Origin: Akkermansiaceae bacterium
Lineage (GTDB): Bacteria; Verrucomicrobiota; Verrucomicrobiia; Verrucomicrobiales; Akkermansiaceae
Direction of reading: 5' to 3'
Assembly: GCA_019634595.1 (NCBI GenBank)
Contig: JAHCBC010000001.1
Coordinates: forward strand, 372,001-436,000
DNA: 64,000 bases
The position numbers and the translations under genes are program-made. The notes below the pieces were generated by a model. The model saw only the letters and a list, made by a program, of their open reading frames with translations. It was not told the DNA's origin and made no database searches. Positions 15,920 to 24,972 of this stretch are shown here, piece after piece. Within the stretch, counting starts at the first letter, position 1. Each line of letters opens with the position of its first letter.

Positions 15920-18421
15920 TCAGGATTTGATCAGCCCGCGGAAACCACGCGGCAGATGGACGGCGGCGACCGCGAGACCGATGCGGGCGAGCAGGGTGCC
16001 CGGAGGATAGGCGAGATACCGTCCCTGCCAGGCGGGGTGGTATTTCCGTTTGAAGTCGAAGAGGGATTTGTAGCGGTAGAATTTGTCAAAGCGGTCGAAG
16101 ATCAGCTTCACCCGCCGCTCCTCCCTCGAAAGCTGTTCCGGATCCGTCTCCGTGTTCGCCAGAGGGGCATTGCCGAGGCTGATCTCGGTGACGCCCTCTT
16201 CCCGGAAGTGGTCCATGCTTTCCAGGATGAGGAAGTCCATGATGCCGCCCGGGGAGCCGCGCCCGCGCATGAGGTCCAGCGTGCGGCCGGTGCTCTGCGC
16301 GTACGGGATCCAGGTGGCGAAGCACTCCACCTTGCCATCCGGCATCAGCACGACGGCGCACCCGCGCTCCCGGATGTCCGCCAGCGAGAACGCACCGAGG
16401 TCGAAGGTCATCTCCCCGCCGCTCTTCGACCGCAGCCATGCATCGGACAGCAGGTGGAGCTGCGCCTCCAGCCCGTGGTCCACGCCTTGCGGGGGATCAT
16501 ACCAGCGGAAGGAAAGGCCCTCCTTCTTCGCCTTGTTGCGCGCGGTGCGGAGGTTCTGGAACTTCCCACCCGCGAGGCTGAACTCCGCCAGCGGGATGCG
16601 CGCGTCTTCGCCCACCTTGAAGGTGATGAGACCGGCCTGTTCATAGATGGGCCGGTGCTCGTGGCCCGTGCCGTAGAACAACGGTGTCCAGTCCTGGCCG
16701 CGGCAGTAGGCGACGAATTCCTCCACCAGATCCCGCCGGATCTCCGGCGCGCAGACCGGATCCGCGAGAGCGACCGCGATCTCACGCCAGTTTGAGAACG
16801 CGACGAAGCCGTCCCCGGACGAGTGGAAGAAGTAGTGCTTGTCGTCCAGCAGGGTGAACGGATCGCTCGGGTCGCGGCCATGCCGTGAGATGATGCCCGC
16901 CGCCTTTTCCCGCTCCTCCTGGCTGGAGGCATGCACCCGCCCGGCCAGCACCGGACGGAGCAGGAGCAACAGGACGACCGTGCCGCAGGCGATGCCGGTG
17001 AACCTCAGGCGGCCCATGAAGCGTTCGAGGTCCGGGGTGTCGCCAGTGCCCTGGGGACCGCCCGGCAGCCCCAGCGTGGCGGTGAAGGACGCCATGGCGG
17101 AGCGGCTCCAGTCGATCGGCTCCGGCAGCTTGCCGGACTCCCCCATATTGTGGATGCCGATGGTGCCGAAGACGACGAGCGCCATGAAAACCACCGGTGC
17201 CACGATGAGGCCCAGCCGCACGGAAGGGGCGTCCGACTTAGCGACGAATTCCTTCCGCCAGCGGATGAGCGGCAACAGCAGCACCAGCGCGGCGGCGGAG
17301 TGGTGCCAGTCGAACGCCCTCACCAGGTGGAGCGCGGCGGACGCGGACAGCAGGCCCACCGCCAGCCACCATGCCACCCGCTTCCTCCGGCTGAGCCCGC
17401 GCGCCAGGAACAGCAGGGACAGCCCGGAAAGCAGCAGCATCAGGCGGCTGTCCTCGCTGACGCCCAGCGGCAGCCATTGCTGCATCCAGTCGATCACGTC
17501 GGCGGACTTCGGCATCGATGCTTCCAGCAGGTTGATGAGGCCGATGATGAGGACCGCGGCGACGAGCAGGCGGATGGCGTGTTTCCGTGAAAACAGGAAA
17601 ACCAGCGCCAGACCGACGGCGAGGGCGGCCGCAGGCCATAGCCCGGAGAGGCCGAAGGGGAGGGAGCGGCCCGGGGTGTCCGGGGAGAGCGAGTCATTTC
17701 CGAGCAGCCAGCCCAGTGCCCGTGCCACCTGGGGTTGGAACTCCGGGGCCGGGCCGTCGAAGCCGTGGTTGTAGCCGGGGATCTCGTAGAGGGCGGTGGT
17801 CTGCCGCAGGGAGCGGATCCAGGCGGTACTGGAAATGAAGTCAGCCCCGCCGTGGAACTGGGCGATGCGGAGGCCGTCCATCCGCCCGCTGAAGCTGGCG
17901 ACACCGAACGTACCCTCCCCCGTCGGCGCGATGCCGATCTCATCCTTCAGTTCCAGACCGTAGCGCCCGCGTGAGCCGCAGGAAAACAACAGCAGTCCCC
18001 GCAGGTCCGGTGGCCGCTCCGTGCCTGCGGCTGCCACCGCCTGCACCGCCCCCATCGACCAACCTCCATAGAAAACGGGGGTGCCGGGCGGAGCGTCCGG
18101 CGACTTCGCCAGCCGTTTGAAATCCTCCGCCAGCAGAGCCGCGTCATAGGGCTTTTCCGCATAGGCGCGGCAGTTCAGCCCGGCCACCCACCAGCCGGCC
18201 TCCGCCAGCCATGTGCACATCTCATGTTCCCAGTCCGTCCACCCGCCATCCCCGGAGGCGAAGACGATCACCCCCGCTGGCACTTCCGCTTGCCGGTAGA
18301 GGTGGGTTTTGCCCGGGCCGCGTGACAACTCCAGCGGCTTGTCCTCATGGATCGCTCCCGGGCAGAAATTGGCCAGCAGCAAGGAGATCACGAGAAAAAG
18401 CCGGAACGGGTTTTTGCTCAT
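15920..18421 (-). CDS. mprF: AcvB/VirJ-type hydrolase fused to MprF-type lipid aminoacyltransferase
   Basis: 833 residues. Residues 1-23 are a signal peptide or anchor. Residues about 45-242 form an alpha/beta hydrolase with the VirJ/AcvB marks: SGDGGW (56-61), nucleophile Ser122 in GGWSMGA, Asp194 in HGGADF, and His219 in PGYNHGFDG. Six or seven membrane helices lie between about 262 and 492. Residues 500-833 are the MprF C-terminal DUF2156 aminoacyltransferase (DDKHYFFHSSGDGFVAFSNW, FYGTGHEHRPIYEQAG, FQNLRTARNKAKKEGL, PGGIMDFLILESMDHFREEG, then DKFYRYKSLFDFKRKYHPAWQ). MprF/LpiA adds lysine or another amino acid to phosphatidylglycerol; AcvB/AtvA removes it in the periplasm. The MprF flippase half is absent. 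Start at 18421 (MSKNPFRLFLV). Confidence 0.9.
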   Translation of the reverse strand: MSKNPFRLFLVISLLLANFCPGAIHEDKPLELSRGPGKTHLYRQAEVPAGVIVFASGDGGWTDWEHEMCTWLAEAGWWVAGLNCRAYAEKPYDAALLAEDFKRLAKSPDAPPGTPVFYGGWSMGAVQAVAAAGTERPPDLRGLLLFSCGSRGRYGLELKDEIGIAPTGEGTFGVASFSGRMDGLRIAQFHGGADFISSTAWIRSLRQTTALYEIPGYNHGFDGPAPEFQPQVARALGWLLGNDSLSPDTPGRSLPFGLSGLWPAAALAVGLALVFLFSRKHAIRLLVAAVLIIGLINLLEASMPKSADVIDWMQQWLPLGVSEDSRLMLLLSGLSLLFLARGLSRRKRVAWWLAVGLLSASAALHLVRAFDWHHSAAALVLLLPLIRWRKEFVAKSDAPSVRLGLIVAPVVFMALVVFGTIGIHNMGESGKLPEPIDWSRSAMASFTATLGLPGGPQGTGDTPDLERFMGRLRFTGIACGTVVLLLLLRPVLAGRVHASSQEEREKAAGIISRHGRDPSDPFTLLDDKHYFFHSSGDGFVAFSNWREIAVALADPVCAPEIRRDLVEEFVAYCRGQDWTPLFYGTGHEHRPIYEQAGLITFKVGEDARIPLAEFSLAGGKFQNLRTARNKAKKEGLSFRWYDPPQGVDHGLEAQLHLLSDAWLRSKSGGEMTFDLGAFSLADIRERGCAVVLMPDGKVECFATWIPYAQSTGRTLDLMRGRGSPGGIMDFLILESMDHFREEGVTEISLGNAPLANTETDPEQLSREERRVKLIFDRFDKFYRYKSLFDFKRKYHPAWQGRYLAYPPGTLLARIGLAVAAVHLPRGFRGLIKS

Positions 18422-18477
18422 ATGGTTGATGGGAGGGATACGCTCCGATGAAGTGAACTTTGTTGAAGGCGCAAAAC

Positions 18478-18495
18478 CTCGTTTAATCGAACGAG
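18478..18495. promoter_or_regulatory. Palindrome in the mprF/HAD divergent spacer
   Basis: CTCGTT, six bases, AACGAG, lying about 57 nt upstream of the AcvB-MprF start and 88 nt upstream of the HAD gene, in an AT-richer spacer (18422-18583). The size and place suit a repressor operator, but no regulator gene is adjacent. Confidence 0.3.
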
Positions 18496-18583
18496 TGTTG
18501 GCATTTAATTGGACAATCAATCATGCTTTTTCAAGCGTCGAGCTTGTCTTTAGTGGCTTCGCCCCCTAAGCCGTGCGCCGCAC

Positions 18584-19201
18584 ATGACAAGCGTAGGTCC
18601 GATTTCATTTCCAACCGACGGCTTTGACGCCGTGATTTTCGATTGCGACGGCACATTGGTGGACTCGATGCCAGCGCATTTCGATGCTTGGTGCGAGGCC
18701 CTCTCCCTTTACGGGGCAGGCGGGGTTTTCAAGGAAGATGTTTTCATCGCCATGGGCGGCCGGCCTACGAGGGACATCGTAGTGGACCTGAACAGCGAGT
18801 ATGACCTGAAGCTGAACCCGGAGGCCGTGGCGCTCGCTAAGCGCGAGGCATTCCTGAAGCGCATGGGTTCCGTCTGCCTGATCCGGGAAGTGGCGGACTT
18901 CGCCCGTTCCCTGCGTGGCAAGGTGCCGATGGCCATTGCAACCGGTGGTTCCCGCCACGTGATCGAGAAAACCCTCAAGGCCGTGGGCATTTCCGATTGG
19001 TTCGACGAGGTCGTGACCGCAGAGGACGTCACGGAAGGCAAGCCCGCTCCGGATGTGTTCCTGCGTGCGGCGAAGCTCATGGGGGTCGATCCGGCACGCT
19101 GCCTTGCCTTGGAAGACGCGCCCGCCGGCATCCTGGCCGCCCAGCGCGCCGGCATGCAGGTGGTGGCCATCCCGTCCCCGCTGTCCTCGGTGGACGTGTG
19201 A
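18584..19201 (+). CDS. HAD-superfamily sugar-phosphatase / beta-phosphoglucomutase-like hydrolase
   Basis: 205 residues. HAD motif I is FDCDGTLVDSMPAHFDAW, motif II is ATGGSRHVIEKTL (small residue after TG), motif III lysine is in GKPAPDVFL and motif IV is LALEDAPAGILAA. An alpha-helical C1 cap lies between motifs I and II. The layout matches the YqaB/GS1 branch (fructose-1-phosphate or other sugar-phosphate phosphatase) and beta-phosphoglucomutase; the two cannot be separated safely here. 94 nt upstream of guaB on the same strand, possibly co-transcribed. Confidence 0.88.
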   Translation: MTSVGPISFPTDGFDAVIFDCDGTLVDSMPAHFDAWCEALSLYGAGGVFKEDVFIAMGGRPTRDIVVDLNSEYDLKLNPEAVALAKREAFLKRMGSVCLIREVADFARSLRGKVPMAIATGGSRHVIEKTLKAVGISDWFDEVVTAEDVTEGKPAPDVFLRAAKLMGVDPARCLALEDAPAGILAAQRAGMQVVAIPSPLSSVDV

Positions 19202-19295
19202 TGTCCGTAGCGAAGGCCTCACGAGATTCGCTGCAATCCCAAAAATTTTCGGGATTCGGCCTTGCGCGTGGTAGGCAGCTTCTATTGACTCCCCC

Positions 19296-20750
19296 ATGGC
19301 GGAGATTTCCCTAGGCCTTTCCTTTGATGATGTGCTTCTCGTGCCGGCTTACAGCGCCGTGCTTCCCGGAGAAGCGGACCTTTCCACCCACGTCACAGCG
19401 GGTATCCAGTTGAACATTCCCGTGGTTTCCGCGGCGATGGACACGGTGTCCGAGCATGATCTGGCGATCTCGCTCGCCCGTGAAGGCGGTATCGGTGTCA
19501 TCCACCGGGCGTGCCCCATCGACGATCAGGCGGCGATGGTTTCCCGGGTGAAGCGTTCCGAGAACGCGGTGATCCTGAAACCCCACATCGTCCGCAAGGA
19601 GGACAGCGTCGCCCACGTGCGGGCGATCATGATCCAGAATGGTTTCTCCGGTTTCCCCGTCGTGGACGGTGATGGCCGACTGGAGGGCATGGTCACCGGG
19701 CGGGATGTCCGTTATCTGGACCGCCAGGACGTCACCGTGGCGGATGTGATGACCCCGCGCGAGAAGCTGATCACCGCGCCGCCGAGCACCAGTCTGGAGG
19801 AAGCCCGCCGCATCCTTTACCAGAACCGAATCGAGAAGCTGCCGCTGGTGGACGCGGACGGCCGTCTGGCCGGACTCATCACCGGCTCCGACATCGAGAA
19901 GCGCATCACCTTCACCAACGCCGCGAAGGACTCCAACGGCCAGCTCCGTTGCGGCGCTGCGGTTGGCGTGGGGCCTGACTGCGTGGATCGCGCCAAGGCG
20001 CTCATCGAAGCCGGTGCGGATGCCCTTTTCATCGACGCCGCGACCGGCCACACCCGCCACGTGATGGGGGTGATCGAGAAACTGCGCGGCCTTTCCGACC
20101 GCCCGGTGGTCGCCGGTAACGTGGTGACGGAGCACGGGGCGAGGGATCTGGTCGCCGCCGGTGCCAGCGCCGTGAAAGTCGGCGTCGGTCCGGGATCCAT
20201 CTGCACCACGCGGGTCATCGCCGGTGTCGGCATGCCCCAGTTCACCGCCATCCGGAACGTGGCGGACTACTGCCGCGAACACGGCGTGAAAGTCATCGCT
20301 GACGGAGGCATCCGCTACTCCGGGGATGTCGTGAAAGCCATCGCCGCAGGTGCTGACCTGGTCATGCTCGGCTCGTTGCTGGCAGGCACCGAGGAAAGCC
20401 CCGGCCAGACGGTTCACTCCGGCGGCCGCCGCTTCAAGACCTACCGCGGCATGGGCTCGCTCGGCGCGATGCAAAAAGGCGCGGGTGACCGTTACAGCCA
20501 GAACAGCTCCGGCAAGCTCGTCGCGGAAGGCGTCGAGGGCCGCGTGCCCTACAAGGGTGCCCTCTCCGATGTCATTTTCCAGCTCATGGGCGGCCTGAAG
20601 TCCGGCATGGGCTACGTCGGTGCCTCGTCCCTCACGGAACTGCGGGAGAAGGCCAACTTCGTCCGCATCACCGCAGGCGGCCTCCGCGAAAGCCACGTGC
20701 ATGACATCGTCATGACCGAGGAGCCGACCAACTATCAACCGATCAGTTAA
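19296..20750 (+). CDS. guaB: Inosine-5'-monophosphate dehydrogenase
   Basis: 484 residues. Oxidises IMP to XMP with NAD+, the rate-limiting step of guanine nucleotide synthesis. The TIM barrel starts with [17 protein letters not shown]. Two CBS domains lie at about 95-205 ([22 protein letters not shown] and [21 protein letters not shown]). The catalytic cysteine is in [11 protein letters not shown] and the mobile flap reads [20 protein letters not shown]. guaA follows on the same strand, 101 nt downstream, so the two last steps of GMP synthesis are linked. Confidence 0.98.
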   Translation: MAEISLGLSFDDVLLVPAYSAVLPGEADLSTHVTAGIQLNIPVVSAAMDTVSEHDLAISLAREGGIGVIHRACPIDDQAAMVSRVKRSENAVILKPHIVRKEDSVAHVRAIMIQNGFSGFPVVDGDGRLEGMVTGRDVRYLDRQDVTVADVMTPREKLITAPPSTSLEEARRILYQNRIEKLPLVDADGRLAGLITGSDIEKRITFTNAAKDSNGQLRCGAAVGVGPDCVDRAKALIEAGADALFIDAATGHTRHVMGVIEKLRGLSDRPVVAGNVVTEHGARDLVAAGASAVKVGVGPGSICTTRVIAGVGMPQFTAIRNVADYCREHGVKVIADGGIRYSGDVVKAIAAGADLVMLGSLLAGTEESPGQTVHSGGRRFKTYRGMGSLGAMQKGAGDRYSQNSSGKLVAEGVEGRVPYKGALSDVIFQLMGGLKSGMGYVGASSLTELREKANFVRITAGGLRESHVHDIVMTEEPTNYQPIS

Positions 20751-20845
20751 GCACTAAATCTTAAGCACTAAATCCGAAACGAAGAGCTCGAAGCCTGTAG
20801 TAAAGATCTCCGTTTAGTGCTTGGGATTTAAAATTTAGAATTTTC
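20747..20845. repeat. Element with tandem 14-mers and inverted end between guaB and guaA (family F)
   Basis: TTAAGCACTAAATC occurs twice in tandem (20747-20760 and 20761-20774); the first copy contains the guaB stop codon. The inverse, TTTAGTGCTT, is at 20813-20822, followed by an AT-rich GGATTTAAAATTTAGAATTT stretch. Together they can fold the guaB-guaA spacer into a stem. Confidence 0.75.
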
Positions 20846-20851
20846 TCAGCA

Positions 20852-22375
20852 ATGCACGACCAACACCACGTCGCCGTCCTCGATTTCGGCTCCCAGTACA
20901 CCCAGCTCATCGTCCGCCGCGTGCGGGAACTGGGTTACTTCGCGAAGCTCTATGCGATCGAGGATTTTCCGGACATCGGCCAGCCCGGTGCCATCATCCT
21001 TTCCGGCGGGCCGAAGAGCACCAGCGAGGCGGATGCCCCGGACCTGGACTTTGAAAAGCTGATGGAGTTTGGCGTGCCGGTGCTGGGCGTGTGCTACGGC
21101 ATGCAGCTCCTGAACATCAAGTTCGGCGGCTCGGTCGAGGCGAGTTCACGGCGCGAATACGGCCCTGCGGAACTGCTGGTGGAGGAGTCCACCGGACTGT
21201 ATGAAGACGTTTCCGCCTCCTCCCAGGTGTGGATGAGCCACTCGGATACGGTGAAGGTCATCCCGGACGGCGCGCGCGTCATCGCCCGCAACCAGCATGG
21301 CACGCCGGTTTCCCTCCAGTGGAGCGACATTTGCTTCGGCATCCAGTTCCACCCGGAGGTGACCCACAGCCACCAGGGCCTGAAAATCCTGAAAAACTTC
21401 CTCTCCCACGCGAAGGACCTGCTGCCGTTCAAGATCGACGACTTCAAGCGCGAGATGATCGAGAGCATCCGCGCGACCGTCGGCACGAAGCAGATCGTCT
21501 GCGGTGTCTCCGGCGGCGTGGACAGTACGGTACTCGCCGTATTGCTGAACGAGGCCGGTGCGAATGTCCGCGCCATCTTCGTGGACCACGGCCTGATGCG
21601 GAAGGACGAGGGCGACGAGGTCCGCGCGAATTTCGCCCGCATGGGCGTGCCGATCGAGACGGTGGACTGCGCGGAGCAATTCCTGACCGCGCTGGATGGC
21701 GTGGATGACCCGGAACAGAAGCGGAAGATCATCGGCAACCTGTTCATCGACGTCTTCTGGGACTCGGTGGGGGATGCGGAGATGCTCGCCCAGGGCACGC
21801 TCTATCCGGACGTGATTGAGAGCGCGTCGAACGCGAAGTCGAAGGCATCCAAAATCAAGACCCACCACAACCGCGTGGACCGCATCCTGGAACTGCAGGC
21901 GCAGGGCAAGGTGCTGGAGCCGCTGGCGGAACTTTTCAAGGACGAGGTGCGGGAACTCGGCCTCGCGTTGGGTATTCCCGCGGACATCCTCAACCGCCAT
22001 CCATTCCCCGGTCCCGGCCTCGCCGTGCGCTGCCCGGGCGTGGTGAATGAGGAGCGCCTGCGCATCATCCGCGACTGCGACGCCATCTTCATCGGCAAGC
22101 TCAAGGAGCACGGTTGGTATGACCGCGTGTGGCAGGCCTACGCCGGTCTGGTGCCGGTGAAGACCGTGGGCGTGAAAGGCGACGAGCGCAGCTACGAGTG
22201 GGCCATTTCCCTCCGCGCCGTGGTGTCGGAGGATGCCATGACCGCGGACTGGGTGGAGCTGCCCTACCAGCTCCTGCGTGAGACCAGCCACCGCATCCTC
22301 AATGAGGTGAAGGGCATCAACCGCGTGCTCTATGATGTTTCGACCAAGCCCCCGGCGAGCATCGAATGGGAATGA
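20852..22375 (+). CDS. guaA: GMP synthase (glutamine-hydrolysing)
   Basis: 507 residues. Converts XMP, glutamine and ATP to GMP. The class I glutamine amidotransferase domain occupies 1-190 (VLDFGSQYTQLIVRRVRE, nucleophile in VLGVCYGMQ, FGIQFHPEVTHS). The ATP pyrophosphatase has P-loop VSGGVDSTVLA and the dimerisation domain includes NRHPFPGPGLAVR. It ends in the canonical PPASIEWE. The downstream deacetylase start overlaps its stop by 4 nt. Confidence 0.98.
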   Translation: MHDQHHVAVLDFGSQYTQLIVRRVRELGYFAKLYAIEDFPDIGQPGAIILSGGPKSTSEADAPDLDFEKLMEFGVPVLGVCYGMQLLNIKFGGSVEASSRREYGPAELLVEESTGLYEDVSASSQVWMSHSDTVKVIPDGARVIARNQHGTPVSLQWSDICFGIQFHPEVTHSHQGLKILKNFLSHAKDLLPFKIDDFKREMIESIRATVGTKQIVCGVSGGVDSTVLAVLLNEAGANVRAIFVDHGLMRKDEGDEVRANFARMGVPIETVDCAEQFLTALDGVDDPEQKRKIIGNLFIDVFWDSVGDAEMLAQGTLYPDVIESASNAKSKASKIKTHHNRVDRILELQAQGKVLEPLAELFKDEVRELGLALGIPADILNRHPFPGPGLAVRCPGVVNEERLRIIRDCDAIFIGKLKEHGWYDRVWQAYAGLVPVKTVGVKGDERSYEWAISLRAVVSEDAMTADWVELPYQLLRETSHRILNEVKGINRVLYDVSTKPPASIEWE

Positions 22376-23526
22376 CCGGCAGCGGTGATGCCGGAGGAAA
22401 CCGTGCCGTCTCCGCGCTGTTCCGGGTCTTTGGAGGCCCCGGTCGGCGCTGGGTGGCGGACGGCTTCGAGCGGACGGAGTTCCGCGCCATGCACGCCGGG
22501 GAGCGCCTGCTGCTCGGCTGGGTCGTCGCGCTGACGGTCTTTGCCGCGATCTCCGAGTGGCTGGTGCGGTGGACCGGGCCGTGGGTGGGCTGGCTGCTGG
22601 TGCTGCCGGTGGGTTTCATCGTGCTGAACGTGCTGGCGTTCTTCGTGCCGGGAAAGAGAGTCACCGCCCAGTGGTGGAGCTGGCTGCTGCTTCTGACCGC
22701 GTGGGGCTGGTGGCGGAAGGATGCCGGGAACCCTGCCGCGTGGTTCGCCTGGCTGTGGCTCGGTGTTTTCGCCCTCAATGCGGCGGCTCATCTGATCCTG
22801 CTGCTGGGGATGACCATGAGGATCTCCGGCTGGCCGGGCATGGTCTGGCGGCTTTCCCTGTTCTTCGGCCTGCATCTCATCGCCTTTGTGGACCATTGGT
22901 TCTGGGGCTGGACCTGGGCGATCATCGTCGGCATGTCCATCTCCGTGGTCTATTGCCTGGCGGTCCTGCGTCCGCGCTGCCAATGGCTGGGGCCGGTGAC
23001 GGATTTCCGCGAAGGCCGGCCTCCGCTCATCACCATCGACGACGGCCCGTGTCCGGACGAAACGCCCGTCCTGCTCGATCTGCTGGACCGCCATGGGCGG
23101 AAGGCCGTGTTCTTCCTCATCGGGGAAAAGGTGCGGGCGCATCCGGAACTGGCGCGTGAGATCGTCCGGCGCGGACATGAACTCGGGAACCATACCATGA
23201 CCCACCCGCAGGCGACTTTCTGGTGTGCCGGACCGTGGCGCACCCGGAGGGAGATCGTGGAGTGCCAGGAGGTCATCGCGGAAGCCACCGGCGTGACGCC
23301 CGGATTGTTCCGCGCTCCGGTGGGCCACCGGAATCTTTTCACCCATCCCGTCACGGCGGAACTGGGGATGGAAGTCATGGCATGGAGCCGCAGGGGTTTT
23401 GACGCGGTGGAGAAAGATGCGTCAAAGGTGCTGGAGAAGATCCTGCCCGTGGAGAGAGGGGACATCGTGCTGATGCACGAAGGAACGGGAATCGCGGCGG
23501 AGGTGCTGGAAGGAGTTGTGGAGTAA
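22372..23526 (+). CDS. Membrane-anchored polysaccharide deacetylase (NodB domain)
   Basis: 384 residues from the ATG that overlaps the guaA stop (ATGA); an ATG 6 nt earlier is also possible. Residues 1-200 hold about five hydrophobic helices. Residues 205-384 are a NodB/CE4 domain: the metal and catalytic motif LITIDDGPCPDETP, GHELGNHTMTHP with both metal histidines, LFRAPVGHRN, and a late IVLMHEG. Removes acetyl or similar groups from a polysaccharide or peptidoglycan, probably at the outer face of the membrane. Coupling to guaA looks like genome compaction rather than a pathway link. Confidence 0.88.
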   Translation: MTGSGDAGGNRAVSALFRVFGGPGRRWVADGFERTEFRAMHAGERLLLGWVVALTVFAAISEWLVRWTGPWVGWLLVLPVGFIVLNVLAFFVPGKRVTAQWWSWLLLLTAWGWWRKDAGNPAAWFAWLWLGVFALNAAAHLILLLGMTMRISGWPGMVWRLSLFFGLHLIAFVDHWFWGWTWAIIVGMSISVVYCLAVLRPRCQWLGPVTDFREGRPPLITIDDGPCPDETPVLLDLLDRHGRKAVFFLIGEKVRAHPELAREIVRRGHELGNHTMTHPQATFWCAGPWRTRREIVECQEVIAEATGVTPGLFRAPVGHRNLFTHPVTAELGMEVMAWSRRGFDAVEKDASKVLEKILPVERGDIVLMHEGTGIAAEVLEGVVE

Positions 23527-23743
23527 GGAGGAGGGACACTCTTGTCCCTCGGCGGCATTGGCGAGTCAGAAAAGATCTACCGCAAAGTCGCAAAGGCCAC
23601 AAAGAAGCGCAGAGAAGAAAGGAGATTCTTCGAGGATGCTGCTAGGGATTGCCTTTGCTATGGATTCCCATTGCAGCCGGAGGACAGGAATGGGAGCGCA
23701 GCGGACATAGCGGCTCTGCCGCAATGTCCTCCCTCCTCACTCA
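23524..23743. repeat. Family C repeat, copy 1, with nested family D sequence
   Basis: It begins at the deacetylase stop (GAGTAAGGAGG) and ends on the ribBA stop (CCTCCTCACTCA). The left hairpin is GAGGGACA-CTCT-TGTCCCTC (23531-23550), followed by GGCGGCATTGGCG. The right hairpin has arms GGAGGACA and TGTCCTCC around an enlarged loop. Inside, 23579-23620 carries a family D motif (ACCGCAAAGTCGCAAAGG). Short frames here are not genes. Confidence 0.85.
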
Positions 23744-24946
23744 CAGCGTATGCCCCATCCTGGTCCGCTTCGTCTCCAGGTATTTGTGGTTGTGCGGATT
23801 CGACGGCAGGCTGATGGGCATCTGCTCGACGATTTCCAGCCCATACCCTTCGAGACCCACGACCTTCTTCGGGTTGTTGGTCATGAGGCGGATCTTCCGC
23901 ACGCCCAGGTCATGGAGGATCTGCGCGCCCATGCCGTAGTCCCGGAGATCGGAGCCGAAGCCGAGCTTCTCGTTGGCCTCGATGGTATCGAGGCCTTCTT
24001 CCTGGAGCTTGTAGGCGTGGATCTTCGCGGGCAGCCCGATGCCCCGGCCTTCCTGGCGGAGATAAAGGAGGACGCCGCCTTCGTTGGAGAGCCTTTCCAG
24101 AGCGGCCGCGAGCTGGCCGCCGCAGTCGCAGCGTTTCGATTGGAAGACATCGCCGGTCAGGCATTCGGAGTGGACGCGGACGAGGATCGGCTTTTCCGGA
24201 TCGATCTCACCCCGGCTGAGCGCAAGGTGGTGGCTGCCATCAGTGAAGACGCGGTAGAGGTGGCAGTCGAAGTCGCCGAAGTCCGTCGGCAGGGAGATGG
24301 TCTGCTCCCGGAAGACGAGTTTCTCCGACCGCCTGCGGTATTCGATGAGCTGGGAAATGGTGCAGGCCTTCAGGCCGTGTTTCGCCTGATAGTCGCCAAG
24401 GTTGCCGACGCGGGCCATGGTGCCGTCGTCGTGGATGATCTCACAGATCACGCCCGCCGGAGGGAGGCCGGCGAGGGTGGCCAGATCGACGGCAGCCTCT
24501 GTGTGGCCTGCGCGGCGCAGCACGCCGCCCGGCACGGACTGGATGGGGAAGATGTGGCCGGGACGGACGAAGGAGTCCGAGGTGGAGTCCGGGTCCGCCA
24601 ACAGGCGCACGGTGATGGCGCGGTCGGCGGCGGAGATGCCGGTGGTGATGTCCTTGGCAGCGTCGATGCTGACAGTGAAGGCGGTCTTCTGGCCCTCGTT
24701 GTTGCGGCGGGCCATCTGCGGGAGATCCAGCGCCTCGGCGCGTTCCGGGCTGACAGGGGCGCAGATCAGGCCGCGGGCATGTATGGCCATGAAGTTGACC
24801 ATTTCAGGCGTACAGAGGGAGGCGGCTCCCACCAGATCCGCCTCGTTTTCACGGGATGGATCATCCGCGACGATGACGAGGCGGCCTGCGGCGATCTCGG
24901 CGATGATTTCGTCGATGGTGCTGAAGAGAAGTGGCGAGTCGGACAT
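23741..24946 (-). CDS. ribBA: Bifunctional 3,4-dihydroxy-2-butanone-4-phosphate synthase / GTP cyclohydrolase II
   Basis: 401 residues. Catalyses both entry reactions of riboflavin synthesis. The RibB half (1-205) has the metal-site residues in VADDPSRENEADLVGAA and FVRPGHIFPIQSVPGGVLRRAGHTEAAVDL. The RibA half has the zinc cysteines in ECLTGDVFQSKRCDCGGQL, then LYLRQEGRGIGL and RDYGMGAQIL. The start at 24946 (MSDSPLLFSTIDEI) is the usual position. It lies 26 nt after yqgE on the same strand. No FMN riboswitch was recognised in front of either gene. ribE is at 55242-55832. Confidence 0.96.
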   Translation of the reverse strand: MSDSPLLFSTIDEIIAEIAAGRLVIVADDPSRENEADLVGAASLCTPEMVNFMAIHARGLICAPVSPERAEALDLPQMARRNNEGQKTAFTVSIDAAKDITTGISAADRAITVRLLADPDSTSDSFVRPGHIFPIQSVPGGVLRRAGHTEAAVDLATLAGLPPAGVICEIIHDDGTMARVGNLGDYQAKHGLKACTISQLIEYRRRSEKLVFREQTISLPTDFGDFDCHLYRVFTDGSHHLALSRGEIDPEKPILVRVHSECLTGDVFQSKRCDCGGQLAAALERLSNEGGVLLYLRQEGRGIGLPAKIHAYKLQEEGLDTIEANEKLGFGSDLRDYGMGAQILHDLGVRKIRLMTNNPKKVVGLEGYGLEIVEQMPISLPSNPHNHKYLETKRTRMGHTL

Positions 24947-24972
24947 GAAACGGATCGTGGATTCAGGGAAAG

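Noticed and set aside
23516..23814. Two overlapping 64- and 90-codon frames after the deacetylase gene
   Set aside because: They lie in the family C and D repeats and extend antisense into ribBA.
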